A DNA stretch of 58,560 nucleotides, taken from positions 8,191-66,750 of the forward strand of contig BRYA01001170.1 of the NCBI GenBank assembly GCA_030267965.1. The letters are read 5' to 3'. This document shows positions 30,743 through 43,473 of the stretch, one piece after another (the first letter of the stretch is position 1; every line of letters begins with the position of its first letter). Both the position numbers and the translations under genes were made by a program. The notes under the pieces are model-generated. The model saw nothing but the letters and a program-made list of their open reading frames with translations, made no database searches and was not told the origin of the DNA. This stretch comes from Triparma columacea. Lineage: Eukaryota > Sar > Bolidophyceae > Parmales > Triparmaceae.

Positions 30743-32493
30743 CTAAACGAAGTCCTTCTTCTCGAACTTCCCCTCATCGAAGCTCTCAGCTCCCACAATC
30801 CTACCGTCGAAGGTTCTTCCCTTGAGTTCCTTGATGGCCTTGGAGGCCCCCTCTTCGGAATCGTACTTGAGGAAGACGTCTCCCTCTCCAGGCTGCGCGA
30901 GCCTTGGGACGACAATGTCCAGCAGCTTCCCGAAGGTCTCGCACTCTTGCTTGATGTCCAGGACGACGTCGTTATAGTCCTCATCCTCCACGAGGTCCTC
31001 CTTGGGAGATATCATACCTGTGAGCCTGACGATCTTGGTAACGACAACGGCCTTCTCCTCCGAGATTGACGAGGCTGTTGTCGGTTTGCCAGAGGGGTTG
31101 TCCAGGGAGGGAACCGGGGGCTTAATACCCTGCCCCATCTCCCCAGCCATGACCTTCTCCAGCACCTCGTTCCACGTAATGTTCTCTGTTATCACCCCCG
31201 GGTATCTCGAGGGCCTCTGCAGCTTGAGCTGCTGGTCCTTGAAGGGGACCTGGTCGATGTTGAGGGCGAGGGCAGTGTCCTCGGGCGTTACGCACTCGAC
31301 GAAGCAGAACTTACCATTGACCCTGCACTTAGATACAGGCTTGGGGTTATTGTCGTGGGTGAGGCCGACGCTGAAAAGCGTTGTGTTGAGGAACTGGGTT
31401 GGGAGGGAAGGTCGAGGGGAGTTAGAACTAGTACTTTGGTCGCTGTCGCAATAGAGTAATGCAGATGTTATGCACAACAGTAAATGCAAACTTCATGCAG
31501 CACGTTACTGTCGTCGCTTCGCACTGTCCTATTCACAATGTTCTTTCACTTCATTAATCGCTCCATTCTCACCTCCATCAGCTCAGCCTCGTTCGTATCC
31601 TCCGTAGTATTTCCAATGAAGATCTCGCGGAAAATCTTGTCGTCTGCCGCAAATACCCTGGTGTCGGTCCTGCTCGCGTCCCCCGATGATGCCCCAGTTG
31701 GAGCTCCAGGTTTGGGAGCGTTGGGGTCAACCATGCCAGTAAGCTCCTGCCACGTCACGCTGGTGGTGTGGGGGCCGCTGTACTTGGAGGGCCTGATGAT
31801 TTTTAGGTAGTTGCCCATGAAGGGGATGTTATTCAAGTTGAGGAGATTAGCGGCCTCAACCTCGGTCCTAGTTTGCGCGAAGGCAAACTTGCCAGCGACA
31901 CGGACCTGGATGATGGGTTTACCACCGTTCACCTCGGGAAACTTGGGGAGCGCAAGGCCAACCTTCATCATGGCCGCGTTGAGAAACTGCATGAGAAGTT
32001 GGTCAGTCACGTCGGGCCCAGTATTCCCAATAAAGAGCTCCCTGTTAGTCTTGTCAGGATGAGTAAGGTTGGGGATCTTGGTAAGTGGGTCAATCGGGAT
32101 AAGCCCAACACCCCCCATGCCGAGAGAACGATGAGGGTCGTCTGCACCGTAGGAAGGCGCAGAAGATGGCCCACCACCACCATAGACAGCAGCACTGCTC
32201 CCCCCGTACCCTCCCCCTCCATAATTTCCACGTCCACTGCCCCCTAGCAGACTCGACAAGCCTCCTCCACCTCCTCCTCCCCTTCCTCTATCGCGATCAC
32301 TCGACCTAGAGCGAGAACGTCTCCTCCTGTCCCTATCCCGGGACCTCGATCGTGATCTCGACCGGGAACGAGATCTCCTCCTCCTGTCTCTGTCTCTATC
32401 GCGACCACGATCCCTGTCCCTATCCCAATCGCGCCTGTCATAGTTGTCGCGACCACCACCACCACCACCACGATTTCCGTAATAACCACTCAT
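30743..32493 (-). CDS. U2AF2: Splicing factor U2AF large subunit (U2AF65)
   Basis: Two exons, 32493-31573 and 31393-30743, joined at GAG|TTC, give 523 residues. An N-terminal Gly-rich patch and an RS domain of Arg-Asp/Arg-Ser dipeptides (about 15-75) are followed by a Gly/Ser linker. RRM1 starts near 150 (RELFIGNT ... KFAFAQTRTE), RRM2 near 290 (REIFIGNT ... KFCFVECVTPEDT), and the C-terminal U2AF-homology motif spans the last ~100 residues (VVVTKIVRLTGMISPKEDL ... GDVFLKYDSEEGASKAIKEL, GRTFDGRIV). U2AF65 binds the polypyrimidine tract and recruits U2 snRNP at the branch point. Its presence fits the intron-rich, pyrimidine-tract-rich genes of this window. The gene lies 155 bp downstream of IFT144 on the same strand. 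Confidence 0.95.
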
Positions 32494-32648
32494 ATTGGTG
32501 TTTTTGGTGAAATTTGATGGCTTGGGACTGTGATCTGAGCTGCAGAACAGAGCTTCTGAATTGAGATTGAGAAATTGAGAAGTGCAGCATTTCATAAAAA
32601 AGTTTTGTGTGCTTTTAGCCTCCGTCCTCCCTGACTGCCTGCCTACGC

Positions 32649-35600
32649 TCACTGGTCGTACATGTCATCCTCTTCTAACGCCGCCCCCTTGTCTTCGTCC
32701 TTGTTGGTCTCGAACGTGTTGTACTTTTTGATGTATGCCTTGGCCTCCTCGTGGGTGCACTTCTTAAGGTCTAGGCTGCTGACCATTTGCCCTGTGACGG
32801 GGTCCAGCGCCTTGACCACCTTGCTCACCATGTTCCGGAAGCTTGATTTCATCTTGCTCATGGGATTAGAGGGGCTCGCCTTGGACTTGAGCGCGCCCGC
32901 AGCGTCCTCCATGCTCTCGAGCGCGTTGGGGGCCTCAGCCGTCAGATATTTTATATATTCAGAGTAGAGCGCGGGCATGCCCGAGACGGGGCAGAAGCAC
33001 CAGTCGTCGATCTCCATGTGCCTCCCCGTGCACACGCACATGGGGATATGGTCCTTCGTGCTCGGGCACTCGAGGTCAGTCTGGCTAATCATTTCGCCGC
33101 TGATCGGGCAAGGAGACTTTAGTTCCGGCTTTTCCTCCCTGTTGGGCTTCCTGATGATGGCCTGGATCTTGTTCTTGAATTTGCTATCGTTGAGCTCCTT
33201 CTTGAACTCGCTATTGCTGCAGATGTAGCTCGCCCACTCAAACGCGCTGTCCTTCAATCCGCTCTTCTGGCACTCGATGATGGTGGAGATAAGAATCCGC
33301 ACCTGGTGCTTGGGGAACTTAGAGATGTGCTTGGCGACCCTGAGAAGAAGCCTCGCGGTTCCCTCATGATCGCCCCTCTTAGCTAGCTTCTTCACGAGCT
33401 GGTAGGAGTGAAGCACGACGAACATCTTCCTCAAGGTCTGGGGAACGTGGGTATCCCTGATCTCGAGCTCGTGGATGGTATTGTAAAGGATCTTGTGGGC
33501 CCTCGCGTAGTCCCCATCTGCCTGCTCCTGCTGGGCAATGATCACCGCCGTCTTGCTGGCCTCGGAGAAGTTGCCGAGCGCCATGTAGAGCCTGTATACG
33601 TAGTCAGGGTCTTTCGGCTGCCCATCAGTCTCACCCATGAGGAAGTCAATGAGCATGTGAGTAAGCATGTCATTCCTTGCCTTTCCGACTACCTCAATCG
33701 CCTTGTCGACCTCTCTGTCCCCGCACTGCAGGAACAACTTGAGGGCTCTATTGTACTGCCCGCAGAGCGAGTAGAATTGCCCGGCCTTGCCGAGGTCATT
33801 CTGGGTCTCGTAGTAATGTGCCACCTCCCTTGCGTCATCTGGGGAGATTTTGTCGCCGAGGACTGAAGTGTAAAGCTCCATGCAGACGTGAGACTTGGCA
33901 AGAGCGAAGGCCTCCTGCGTAGGGGCGGGAAGTAAGTATCGGTTACAGGAGTCGAGTTAGTGGATAAGTTGAGGTTGCATCTTCCGGCTGCATCTTCCGC
34001 GCCCGTTCTCACCTCGCTCCTCGCGGCCATGAGCAAGAACTCAATGGCACCCCTGAAATCGTCGCCCTTTTGACAATATTGGGCAACCATGGCAGCGCCG
34101 GTGCTGCTTCCGCTTTCCCTAACCAGCTCGAAGGCCCGGTCGGGCTGGTTGAGCTGATCCAAACACAGCCTAATGACGCTGTCCATGTCGTGGGCCTTCT
34201 TGAAGGCAGCTGCGGCCTCCTGAAACTTGCCAGCCTGCTCGCAGGCCTTGCCGAACATGCTGTGAAGCTTGGGAAGCGTCACCCTGCCCATGAGTTTGCT
34301 AGCCTGGGTAAAGTCCTTCTGCTTGATGTAAATTTCGGCAGCTTTCTCGAATTGCTCCCCGAGCTCGTACAAGCTTGCGGCCTCCATTCTCGTCGAAGCG
34401 CCGACCGACAAGATGGCGGCACACTCTCTGCAAAGCTTCTTGTCATTGCTGCGGTTTGGGTGAAAATTGCGTTAGTGTCCGTTCATACCTGAAGTACATA
34501 CGTCGCCCCTTCTCTTCTTAGCTCATTGGGTTGCACTCACCTCTCCCTTGCCAGCCTAACTCCCCTCCTCAGATCGCCCAGCCTCAGGGTACACCTCGCA
34601 ATTCCGCCCATGCAGATTGTTTGCTGCGCATCAGTAGCCAGAAGATTGCCCTCCTGGTCCATGGCGTTTAGGGCGGACTCGTACATCTTGAGTCCGTTCT
34701 CGTACTCGCCCTTGAACTCAAGCTGCTGGGCGTACTCCACAGAAATTTCAGGAACCGCAGCAGGCGACAGGGTCGTCGCAAGCTTGAGGGCCTGATCCCA
34801 GTGAAGGAGGTCCCTCCTCATTTCGAGCGCACTTAGAGGCCTTGAGGACGACAAGAAAAGGTCCTGGGCCATGTTGTAGTCCATAAAGAGGAGAGCAATG
34901 TGGCCGGCGAGAAGGTTCTGAAAAGGGGGAGGGGGGGGGAGAGGGAGAGCGGGGAGAAAGGGGGTTGGTGTCGATATTCTCCGCTCTTCCCCACCCCCAC
35001 TTCCAATCGACCTCACCTTGTCCTCGAGGAACTTCAACTTTTCCAAGCCAATCACCATCCCAGCATCTCCGACTTGTCTGTAGACCCGGATGGCCATCTC
35101 AATGTCCATGACCTGCATGGCCTTGTTTGCGAGGGCATGCCAGTACCTGTGTTTGTTGAGGTTGAGGGCCGCATTCCATGCCTCCTTTAGGCGAAGCAGG
35201 GCAAGATTCTGGGTGAACTTGAGCAGTTGCCGCTCTTTCTTTTTCTTGTCCTGCTTGTCGTCGTTGTGGTTGTAAGTGGGGGAGGTGACAGCATTGAGCT
35301 GCCCGGCCATGTCCATGCAAGTTATCTCGCCGTTGTGCGTAAGAATGGGTGCCCACCCGCTGCTGAGGGGGAAGCTCTGAGGTTGCATGCTGCAGGAGCG
35401 TGTGGGGGGGGGAAGCAAAACGACGGCCGAAGGGTTAGTTAAAGCGATTTTACATTTTTAACGTTCTCCCCCCCTACTTCACCCATGCTTGCTCACCTAA
35501 CACCACCATTCACATCGATCTCCAGGGGTCCTAGCTTCATCATCATGGGGCCCCGGATCGTGATGGGCGCGTAGACGTAGGTGTGGAGGTCCTTTCCGTC

Positions 35601-37808
35601 GTGAACCATGACAATGTTCTTGTCACTCTTGTCCCACATGACCTGGTGGCAAGTCGAAGGGAACTCGGGGATGGGGGTGAAGTCTGACGTGACGGGATTA
35701 TAAAGGAAGCCGTCTCCGTTGGAGTCGATGACGACTAGCCTAGTGCCCTGATTGTTGGGGAAGATGGTCTTGATATCGCAACTGTGGCGGAGCTCAGCCC
35801 CGGAGAGCATGGCCCACTCGGTGAGGTAAAAGAACTCGACCGTCCCAGAATCCGTGCCGTAGATAAGGAACTGATTCGTGAGCGCGATGGTTGTGGCCCG
35901 TTTAATGTTGGACCTGTCGTCGTCGCGGTCGGGGAAAGTCTTGCGCTGGGGGCCTCCACCCTGCAGCGAGCGGAGCGATGAGTGAAAGGGTTAGGGTTTT
36001 GAATGCTAAAGAGGAGAGACGAAAACATGCATGGCAATGTCATAGAGGCTGATTTCTCACCTTGACGGGCTCGATAAGGTGCAGGGTCACCTGACTGTCG
36101 GAGAGCACAGCAGCAAACCTGTCGTTAAGGCAGACTTTCGCGACTGTTCCCAAGTACTCCTGCTCTCCGACCTTTTCAGTGTCGCCAGCGACACACCGGT
36201 AGTACAAAATCCTGTTGTTCATCCCAACCGCAACATGGTTAGCCCCGAGAGCGTTGAAGGTAGGCTCGATGTCCACAGTCACTGTGAGGGGCCTCGAGCG
36301 GGACACGGTATCGACCACGCTGATCTCGCATAGACTTGAAAGGTACGCTATGTTGGTGTTGTAGTGGGAAAAGATCATGGGCATCTTGGCTAGGAAGTTG
36401 TAAACATAACCTGACTTCGTCGATACGGTAAGGATGGTACCGTCGGGCGACCAATTGATCATGTGGGGTCTGCCGTCCTCCGACGTATCCATGTTGATGG
36501 CCTCCCCCTTGAGTTCCTCAAAGTTGTTGGTAAGGTCAATAATTTTGATGCCTCCATCTCCCGCGGTGGCGCCCCTTCTCAGGGCCGGAGAGTAGGCCAT
36601 CCCAAATAGGGAGCTGTTGTGCACATCTCTACTGAAGAGCTCTTCTGCGACCTCGTCAGCGTGAGTGGACATGGCAACCACCTGGCCTCTCGAGAAGCCG
36701 ACAATGAGCATGCCGTCTTCACCCGTCCAGCAGTGGGAGACAATGTTTCCATAGTCGGGCTCGAATGATAGCTCGACCGGGTTGTCGGGGTTGTCCAGGT
36801 TGTAGAGGAGAAGGGACTTCCCTCCCATATTGATGCTCACAGTGTTCTCATCCTTCCCATTGGTGCTGTTACTCTGGGTGGCAAACTGGAGGTCATGGGG
36901 GGGGAACTTGACGTCAGTCTGTTCGAGCGTGTCACCGACTTCGTTGGACAGGGTCATCGTGCAGTCGTCCGAACCGAGACACAGCTGGTTCTTCTTGCTC
37001 CAGGCGCCGCAAGTAATGGCGCGGGGGTGTTTAGCAAGGACCGGGATCTTCTTCTTGGTAGCCTTGTTGAAGATCAGGAGGTTTCCCTGCAGGAGGGTGG
37101 TGGTGGTGGCGATTAGAGGAGGAAGGGGGGCGGTGTTAGGATGAGGGCAGACGGGGAGGGATGAGGGGCAGATTCGGAGATGCCTAGGGTTAGAAAGGCT
37201 CACCTTCTGGGTTCCAATGGCAAGCTGAGAAGACGTCTTGGACCACTTAAGAAAAGTCGGGTCGCGAAGGTTCGTTTCAAGGTGCTGCACCTTTTGGGTT
37301 GACAGCTCCCAGATGGGAATCTGACCGTTTTCGTCCTGCAAAATTGCAAGGGACTCTCCGTCCTTGTCCCACTCAACTGGAGGAGATGATTAGAGAAGGT
37401 GCGGGTCAGATCAGGTCGTAAAATTGTGATGATGATTAGAAAAGATAAAGAAGGCGTGATGTATGAAAAACGATAATTGTCCACCACACCATATTTCTTG
37501 ACCCCACACCCTACCAACTTCGAACTTACCAGCTAAGACATCACCCATTCCTTGCAATGCGATCTCATCGACGCGCTCTGCAGAGATGGAAGGGGAGGAG
37601 AAGTACCGGGATGGTATTAATGAGGGCAAAGAGCGTGTTAGTGATGAAAAAATATGAAACCTCGAGGAAACGACCCACCTCCTCTCCGGTCATATATCAT
37701 GACTGTGGACCCCAAAGCCGTAGCCAAGTAGTTGCCCTCGGGTTGCCACGAGAACACCACCGGACCCCTACTCCCACTGGGGGGAGATACACGGAACAGC
37801 TTCTTCAT
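32649..37808 (-). CDS. IFT144: Intraflagellar transport protein 144 (WDR19), IFT-A complex
   Basis: Nine exons: 37808-37679, 37577-37530, 37376-37204, 37086-36061, 35960-35497, 35389-35017, 34917-34541, 34427-34013 (acceptor uncertain) and 33914-32649, giving ~1,423 residues (human WDR19 is 1,342). Two N-terminal WD40 propellers are recognisable by FLKWSKTSSQLAIGTQKGNL, KHPRAITCGAWS, VGMNNRILYY and EYLGTVAKVCLNDRFAAVL. A long TPR-like solenoid follows (NLLAGHIALLFMDYNMAQDL, SAALEMRRDLLHW-like segment, GDLRRGV), then a C-terminal Cys-rich region around CVCTGRHMEIDDWCFCP and a ~100-residue Lys/Asp/Glu-rich extension. IFT-A drives retrograde transport in flagella, so the organism has a flagellated stage. 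At the exon 7/8 junction the nearest acceptor (34450) is out of frame; see findings. Confidence 0.95.
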
Positions 37809-38130
37809 GGGCAGGCGGCTGAAAATTGAAACAAAGTTTGTAGGGATCCCTAAAGGAGCGTGGAAGGCTCGGGAAAGAAAGGGAAAAAAAGTAAAAGTAA
37901 ATCCCAACGTGTACAGACGTATAGTAGACATATAAATCCCCAAGTTAACTTCTAAGAAACTTATTGGCACCGCTCTCATTGCACTAAATTAAGTTTCGTG
38001 TGCAAAAAGGCTTGAAATTCACAAAAGGTGACCCTCACGTTTTATTCTCAAAGTCTAAGTGAGCAGAGTACTGTACATTGCTAGCACGTGCAGATATATC
38101 ACAATACATTTCAATAATATCAGTAGAGAG
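37809..38130. promoter_or_regulatory. Divergent promoter region, IFT144 / glycosyltransferase
   Basis: 322 bases between the two ATGs. It is AT-rich for this window and contains both 5' leaders. No specific factor site can be named. Confidence 0.4.
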
Positions 38131-41100
38131 ATGGTGCTAGTAACGGGCCGCCGTGTAATAGCAAGGCTAGCCCCCCAGACTAGCAAGCAGGTGATTTTCG
38201 TAATGGGCGGCTTTATTTCATTCCAGTTCATATTCCTTGTGCTTTGGCAAATGAATTTGCTCTCGCCCTTGCTGATCTTTGAGCACGAATTGGACAGGCG
38301 TGGACCGCAGTTGAGACATTCTCAACTCAGCAACGATCTTTCTGAACAAAGTGAAACCATAAAAATATCCCTTACTTCCATGTCATTGCCTCAGTCCATC
38401 GTCCGAGACAAACAGACGTCCGATACAGAGTACCCAGCGGCACTCGTTAGGAGCTGCGTCCAAGGTTACTCAGACGCGGTTGCCAAGTTGGACCTTGGAG
38501 TGTGTGCCTCCCTAACATTAGAGGAGAAGGACAGGTGAGTGTGTTGAATGAATGTCTTTTGTACGAATCGATCTCTCATACCAATCGCCGCCCTTCCAAA
38601 CGACGCAGCCTGAGGGTTATTATGATTTGGACTACGCACCCGGAGACCTTTACATCCCGAAATCAATGGACTATCGAGTCCGTCATCAAACAGCACCCTT
38701 GCGCGACAATATCAGTTTACTCCAACACGCTCCCGTTGGAAATGTTCAAGACTCTGATAGACTTTGGTTTCAACGTCAAAGTTCTTCGTTACGACTTCTC
38801 CAAGATAGTAGCCTTCGGAGAGCCCGGTTACAAATGGACTGTCGGCAACCGGCACGCTGACTTCCCATACTATCACGTCCACACCTCCGACATGTTGAGG
38901 CTGCTTCTTCTATTTGAGCACGGCGGCACGTACATTGACATGGACCACGTAACCACGGGCCCAATCCTCGGTGCGAGAGGACCGGGACGCAACGTGTTCG
39001 GAGGCGAGGAGTGCCAAAATGACAACCCAGACTGCTTGAAAGCCCACGATTTGCTTCAGCTCAAAGTAGTAAGTGCAGAGTTCGTCGATTCGCCCTACCA
39101 TCTGGGTAGGGCGGGATTCCATTCTAAGAATGACATCGACGGTTCCCCAATACGGTACACTCCTTGCAACGGTGTACTTTTGAACTGGGATGCGAAGCAT
39201 CCCATTATCGCGGCCGCACTGAAAGAAGTTGACGATCACTATGATCCTTACTGCTGGGGCTGCCTCGGTCCTCGTCTCTTTGGGAAACTTATGAGCAATG
39301 CCGCCATGGAAGTAGCTAGATTTTCCAGGGCCGACAATGTTGGTAGAGGTGGGTTCAGCCCATTGGGGGATGTGTCCATTCTCCCCCCCGGCATTCTGTT
39401 CCCCGTGGATTACACAGCCATGGCAAGTGTCTTGGGTTCGACGAGGCGATATGATGTAGAAATGTTCATGGCCCGCTCGAACTCCCTTGGCATCCACTTT
39501 TACGGGAAGATGACCTCCAGCGTGAACATTGAGTACGGAAGTACCATGGAGAGTATTCTTCGCGAAGCAACAATTTTCGGCAAGGTGAGAAAACGCACAA
39601 AGCTAGGTGAAGGGGGGGTGTGCGAATATGTTGCAAGACTGAACAGATTATCCCTCCCCTCGTCCCAGCTCCCGTTCGTGTCCCTCGGAAGGTCAGGTGG
39701 CGGCAGCGCTTTCTGCGTCGTTGCAGAGGACGAAAAGAGGATTGCTCACGAGACAAAAAGCACCCTGTTCCTTACGTCGTGGAAGAAGCCTGCCAGCGTC
39801 ACGACGCACCCTAAGGATCCCAGGGAATTCTACTTTAAGGTAGTCGAGGCGAATGGCAACGTCCTAGCATGCCATGAAGGCTGGCCGGGGATCCGCGATA
39901 TGACGCACAAGATCGGAAAACAAACGAATATGCCTATCATCATGGTCAACGACAATTCCCTGCACGATGACAAAGAAAAGATTTACGAGTTTTTCTTCAG
40001 GTGAGCGGGGGGGGGGGGGGGGGATATGCAAATCGAGGGGGGGAATACCTACGGGAATATCCTTTTCTTACTCCTCCCACGCGCTCGGTATACCTAAACA
40101 GACTCGGGGTCACATCTTTTCACGTCCAGGGCATCCCCCCTGGTCTAATTGACTTCGCTTCCTTTCTCGTGGACAAGCGTAGCCGGCTCAGCAATCCCAT
40201 GTCCGGTAGCATATTCATTTCCGTCTCCTACCACAGCGGGGTAGCGACTCACAACACGGACCCCTTCGAGGCCGCTCTTCTAGGTAGGGCGATGAGGAGC
40301 TCTAAAAGGGGGGATATCTTCCTAACGTTCATCGAGCCTGATCAGGCGGAGTACGCTACGCGCTTAGGTTCCCCCTCCTGCGTAGTCTGGCCAACGTTCT
40401 TGGAAAGCCCTACGTTCCAAGGTCCGATCAGGGAGGTCGGAGACACTTCACCCCTCAAGGTTGGGATACTGGGGATGTCGCATAGGATCACGGTTAAGAA
40501 CTTCTTCCCACAGGCCGCTGCTGCTTGTATGTTCGATAATGCCTTGATCTATACCAATTACCTGTCGGTAGTAGGAGCGTCAGGTTCCGTTATCGGAGAA
40601 CAGCAAATGAGCGAGTGGCATCTGAGCATGTGTAGGGGCAAGTTCATTGAACTAGGGTGGCTCTCATCCGACATGTTCAGAAAGGCTCTTACGGAGAACG
40701 ACATCAACCTTTACGCCTCCATCTCGGACGCTGTACCAAACGTCTTGCTAGACAGGTACGTAAGGGGTTTTCAAAGCCAAGCGTAGCGAAGCGAAGCGTA
40801 CTCGGTTCACGGGTCGGAGTTTTCGACCATTGTCTCATGGCTAACCCTTCACCTCCGTCCCCCCCCCTCCGCCCAGCCTGGCGAGTGGGGTGCCTGTAAT
40901 TTCAGGTGACACCAACAGCATATTCTCCTCCTCCCCCTTTCTAAAGGAGCTCTTAACCGAGCCTCGTATCGACGACCAGTCCGCTATATACCACCGCGCT
41001 TCTAGGGCCGTAGATTACGTCGCTAAGAACAGGGAGTTCTTCGAGAAGGCTGTGACGGAACTATTTGAATACTTGGATGCTAAAGCAAGGAGGAGCTGGG

Positions 41101-41201
41101 AGTGCCTGGTTAGGAGCACTTACAAGGTCCCTATGTGCGTCAATGGGGAAGGGGTTTGCGTCATTGCTACGGACCCAACGACCTTTGTAATGGACGTTTG
41201 A
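38131..41201 (+). CDS. Type II membrane protein with GT32-like and GT-B-like glycosyltransferase domains
   Basis: Five exons (38131-38534, 38609-39584, 39669-40000, 40102-40755, 40877-41201) give ~896 residues. A single hydrophobic segment at ~20-45 follows a short basic cytosolic tail, the topology of Golgi glycosyltransferases. The first catalytic domain is of the DXD-sugar-binding (GT32-like) type: VIMIWTTHPETFTSRNQWTI, RHADFPYYHVHTSDMLRLLL, and FEHGGTYIDMD with the metal-binding Asp245-x-Asp247, then CNGVLLN. The second half (exons 3-5) ends in SLASGVPVISGD, the C-terminal nucleotide-binding motif of GT-B enzymes, and includes VSYHSGVATHNTDPFE. The sugar and acceptor are unknown. Intron 2 (39585-39668) is 84 nt and stop-free, so an isoform retaining it is possible. 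Confidence 0.8.
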
Positions 41202-41278
41202 AGGGGACGTTTGAAAAAATGGGAAAGGGGGGGAGGGGGGGAGTGACGAAAGAAAGAAAAAAAACTACATTTTTGTCA

Positions 41279-43058
41279 TTACTCTCGCTTAGCTTCTTTC
41301 TCCTTATACCTCCTCCACTCTCTTACCCCCCCTAGCAATATCGGTAGAACCAGCGGCGCCCAAACCGGCGCAAGCACCGCGATCTTATGTTCCGTAGGAA
41401 AGTGTAGCATCGGCATGAGCCTATGTTCCTCCTCGAGTTCCGTAACCAGTCCCTTAGCGAGCGTCGCTAGGGCGTGGTAGGTAGAGTAAGAGGATGAGGA
41501 GTGGTGGGATTGGGCGGAGATTAGGAGGGACTTGCAGAGGTTGTACTTGACGTGTACTGACGGGGGGATTTCGACGTTGTTGTTTTCGTCTAGGTATTTC
41601 TTAACCCCCTCTAGCCTTCTTCTTGATTCCTCCCAAATACTAGCGTCTCTCTCGTTAGCGTCCCTCACGACCTCCCCCCAGCCCTTGGCCTTCATAATAA
41701 CAGCCCTGTCAGTATAGTCGTGGCCGTTCTGTATAACGGTTGGGCTGGGTACCTTATGTGGTTCCGTCGTGCTCGTCAACCGACCGTATATACTCGAGAA
41801 CATTTCGAAGCATCGGTCCCCCCCCGCCTCGCTCACGATGCAGACGCCGCCTAGGTTTGAAACAGAGTACCCCACGTAGTCCGACACTCCGAAGGGCCTT
41901 TTTGGGATGAAGTAATCGAACCTTATACTGTCCTCTTCCCCTCCCTTATCTCCGTCCATCGCATGCCCTACGACGAACCTCCCGTTGCCCTCCCTTTTCA
42001 ATTTCCTAATCCCTCCGGGGGCCTCTTCAACCCCAGTAACGATCCGAGCGTAGTTACCTCTCCTGATCTTTACTTTAGCTCCCATCGTTTCAAGGTACAT
42101 CTTAAGGTCCACCCCCAGGTCCTGCGGCGAGCGTAGCGAGAGTCGCGGAGAGAGGGTTACGTTAGTGGGTGCTCGTCGCGACCACCCACCGACATCGTTG
42201 TGGCAGCTGCTCTGTCAACAAATTTCGTCCCCTTCTCACCTCCTCTTCCCCTTCATCACTTCCCCTCTTCCCCCCTCCCCCTCCCCCCTCGTCCCATATC
42301 CATATAACAGTATCCCTAACCCTAACCTCTCTCCCTAACCATGCCCCCATTTTAATCCCAACAACATTAAGTAAGCTTGGATTAAGCACTAAACCCTCAG
42401 GTCCACTAACCGGCCATTCGCTCGCCGTAGATGTCTCGGTTAATGACATGAAACCTATGTGGAACTCGGCGACTACGGTACGACCTAAAGGATTGAGGAC
42501 ACATGGTGCTGGGGACTGCTGTTGCTGATCATCTTCTTCTGAGGTAGACGTTTGTGTGGGTGAGGGTAAGGTAAGGTTTAGGGTAAGGACGGAGTGTCCG
42601 TCTAATGGGAGGATGGGGGAAGGGAGTACACCACGGAGATACCAGGGGGATGGGGAGGGACAGAGGTACTCGTAACCCTTTACGGTTGGGGTGAACTGCT
42701 TGCGGGAGGAGGTGTGGGTCTGGGAACAGGAATGGAAGGAGGCGAGACCGGCTATGGTGTGACGGAGGACGGAGTGGGGCTTGGTCTGGAAACCTGTTAG
42801 TGTGTTGTTGGTGGGGGTTCCTGATGATTGGAGGGGGGAGGATACTACAGTGAACCACACTATTGGTGGTGTGAGTGTATTTAATGGTAGGGTAGTTGTA
42901 TTTGAAAGGGTAGTATTTGAGTGTTGCGGGAAGTGGTTGGAGGAGTTTATTGAGGTGAACTTTGGACGAGAAAGGAGAAGGAGATTTATAAGATATATTA
43001 AGAGGATTAGTAGAGGTATTGTTATTGATAGGTATGTATAGAGTCTTGTACCTGCCAT
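41279..43058 (-). CDS. GPI transamidase component PIG-S-like
   Basis: Two exons, 43058-42240 and 42121-41279, give 553 residues (human PIG-S is 555). The N-terminus has a membrane helix (residues ~8-30, YLSITIPLLILLIYLINLLL) and a second membrane helix lies near the C-terminus in HFPTEHKIAVLAPVWAPLVL then PILLGG, followed by a short basic tail. The preceding helical region (VEIPPSVHVKYNLCKSLLIS ... ELEEEHRLMPMLHFP) matches the PIG-S pattern of paired helices before the last membrane span. The middle lumenal part is weakly conserved and the assignment there rests on length and topology. PIG-S is part of the ER complex attaching GPI anchors to proteins. It converges on the glycosyltransferase gene (77 bp). 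Confidence 0.7.
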
Positions 43059-43473
43059 ATTGTGTATTGTGTTGGATGAGAGTGATAAGAAAGGGAGGAT
43101 GGCTGATTATGAGATGGCAGACGGGAGGGAATGGGGGGATTATCCAGCTATTGGGGGTAGATACGGCTATATAACCTTTATAGGTATGTAAGTGAGCAAT
43201 AAAGAGTCAAAACAGTCTTATAGATCGTTTTAGACGTGTTGAAGCCTCTTAAAAAGGTATCCGAAATGACATCAAAAGAGAGAAAAGGAGAGCTCGGCCA
43301 GACTCGGCTGACTTTTGTTAATTTGTCCATCATACATTTGCTCTAGCTCTTGAAATAGGGATCCCTAGCGATTCCTAAACAGCTCCTAAACAGCGCATTA
43401 TTTGGACTAAATCCGTACTAAATCCGCCTAAAATCCTCAGCAACCCGAACTAAACCCACTTCCTCCATCCAAA
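43059..43473. promoter_or_regulatory. Divergent intergenic region, PIG-S / NAA30
   Basis: About 415 bases with direct short repeats CTAAACAGC(TCCTAAACAGC) near 43,375-43,395 and otherwise no coding signal. It should hold both promoters. Confidence 0.4.

Noticed and set aside
42300..42350. CCCTAACCCTAACC stretch resembling an interstitial telomere repeat
   Set aside because: Only about two units, lying inside the PIG-S-like coding exon on the opposite strand; chance is sufficient.
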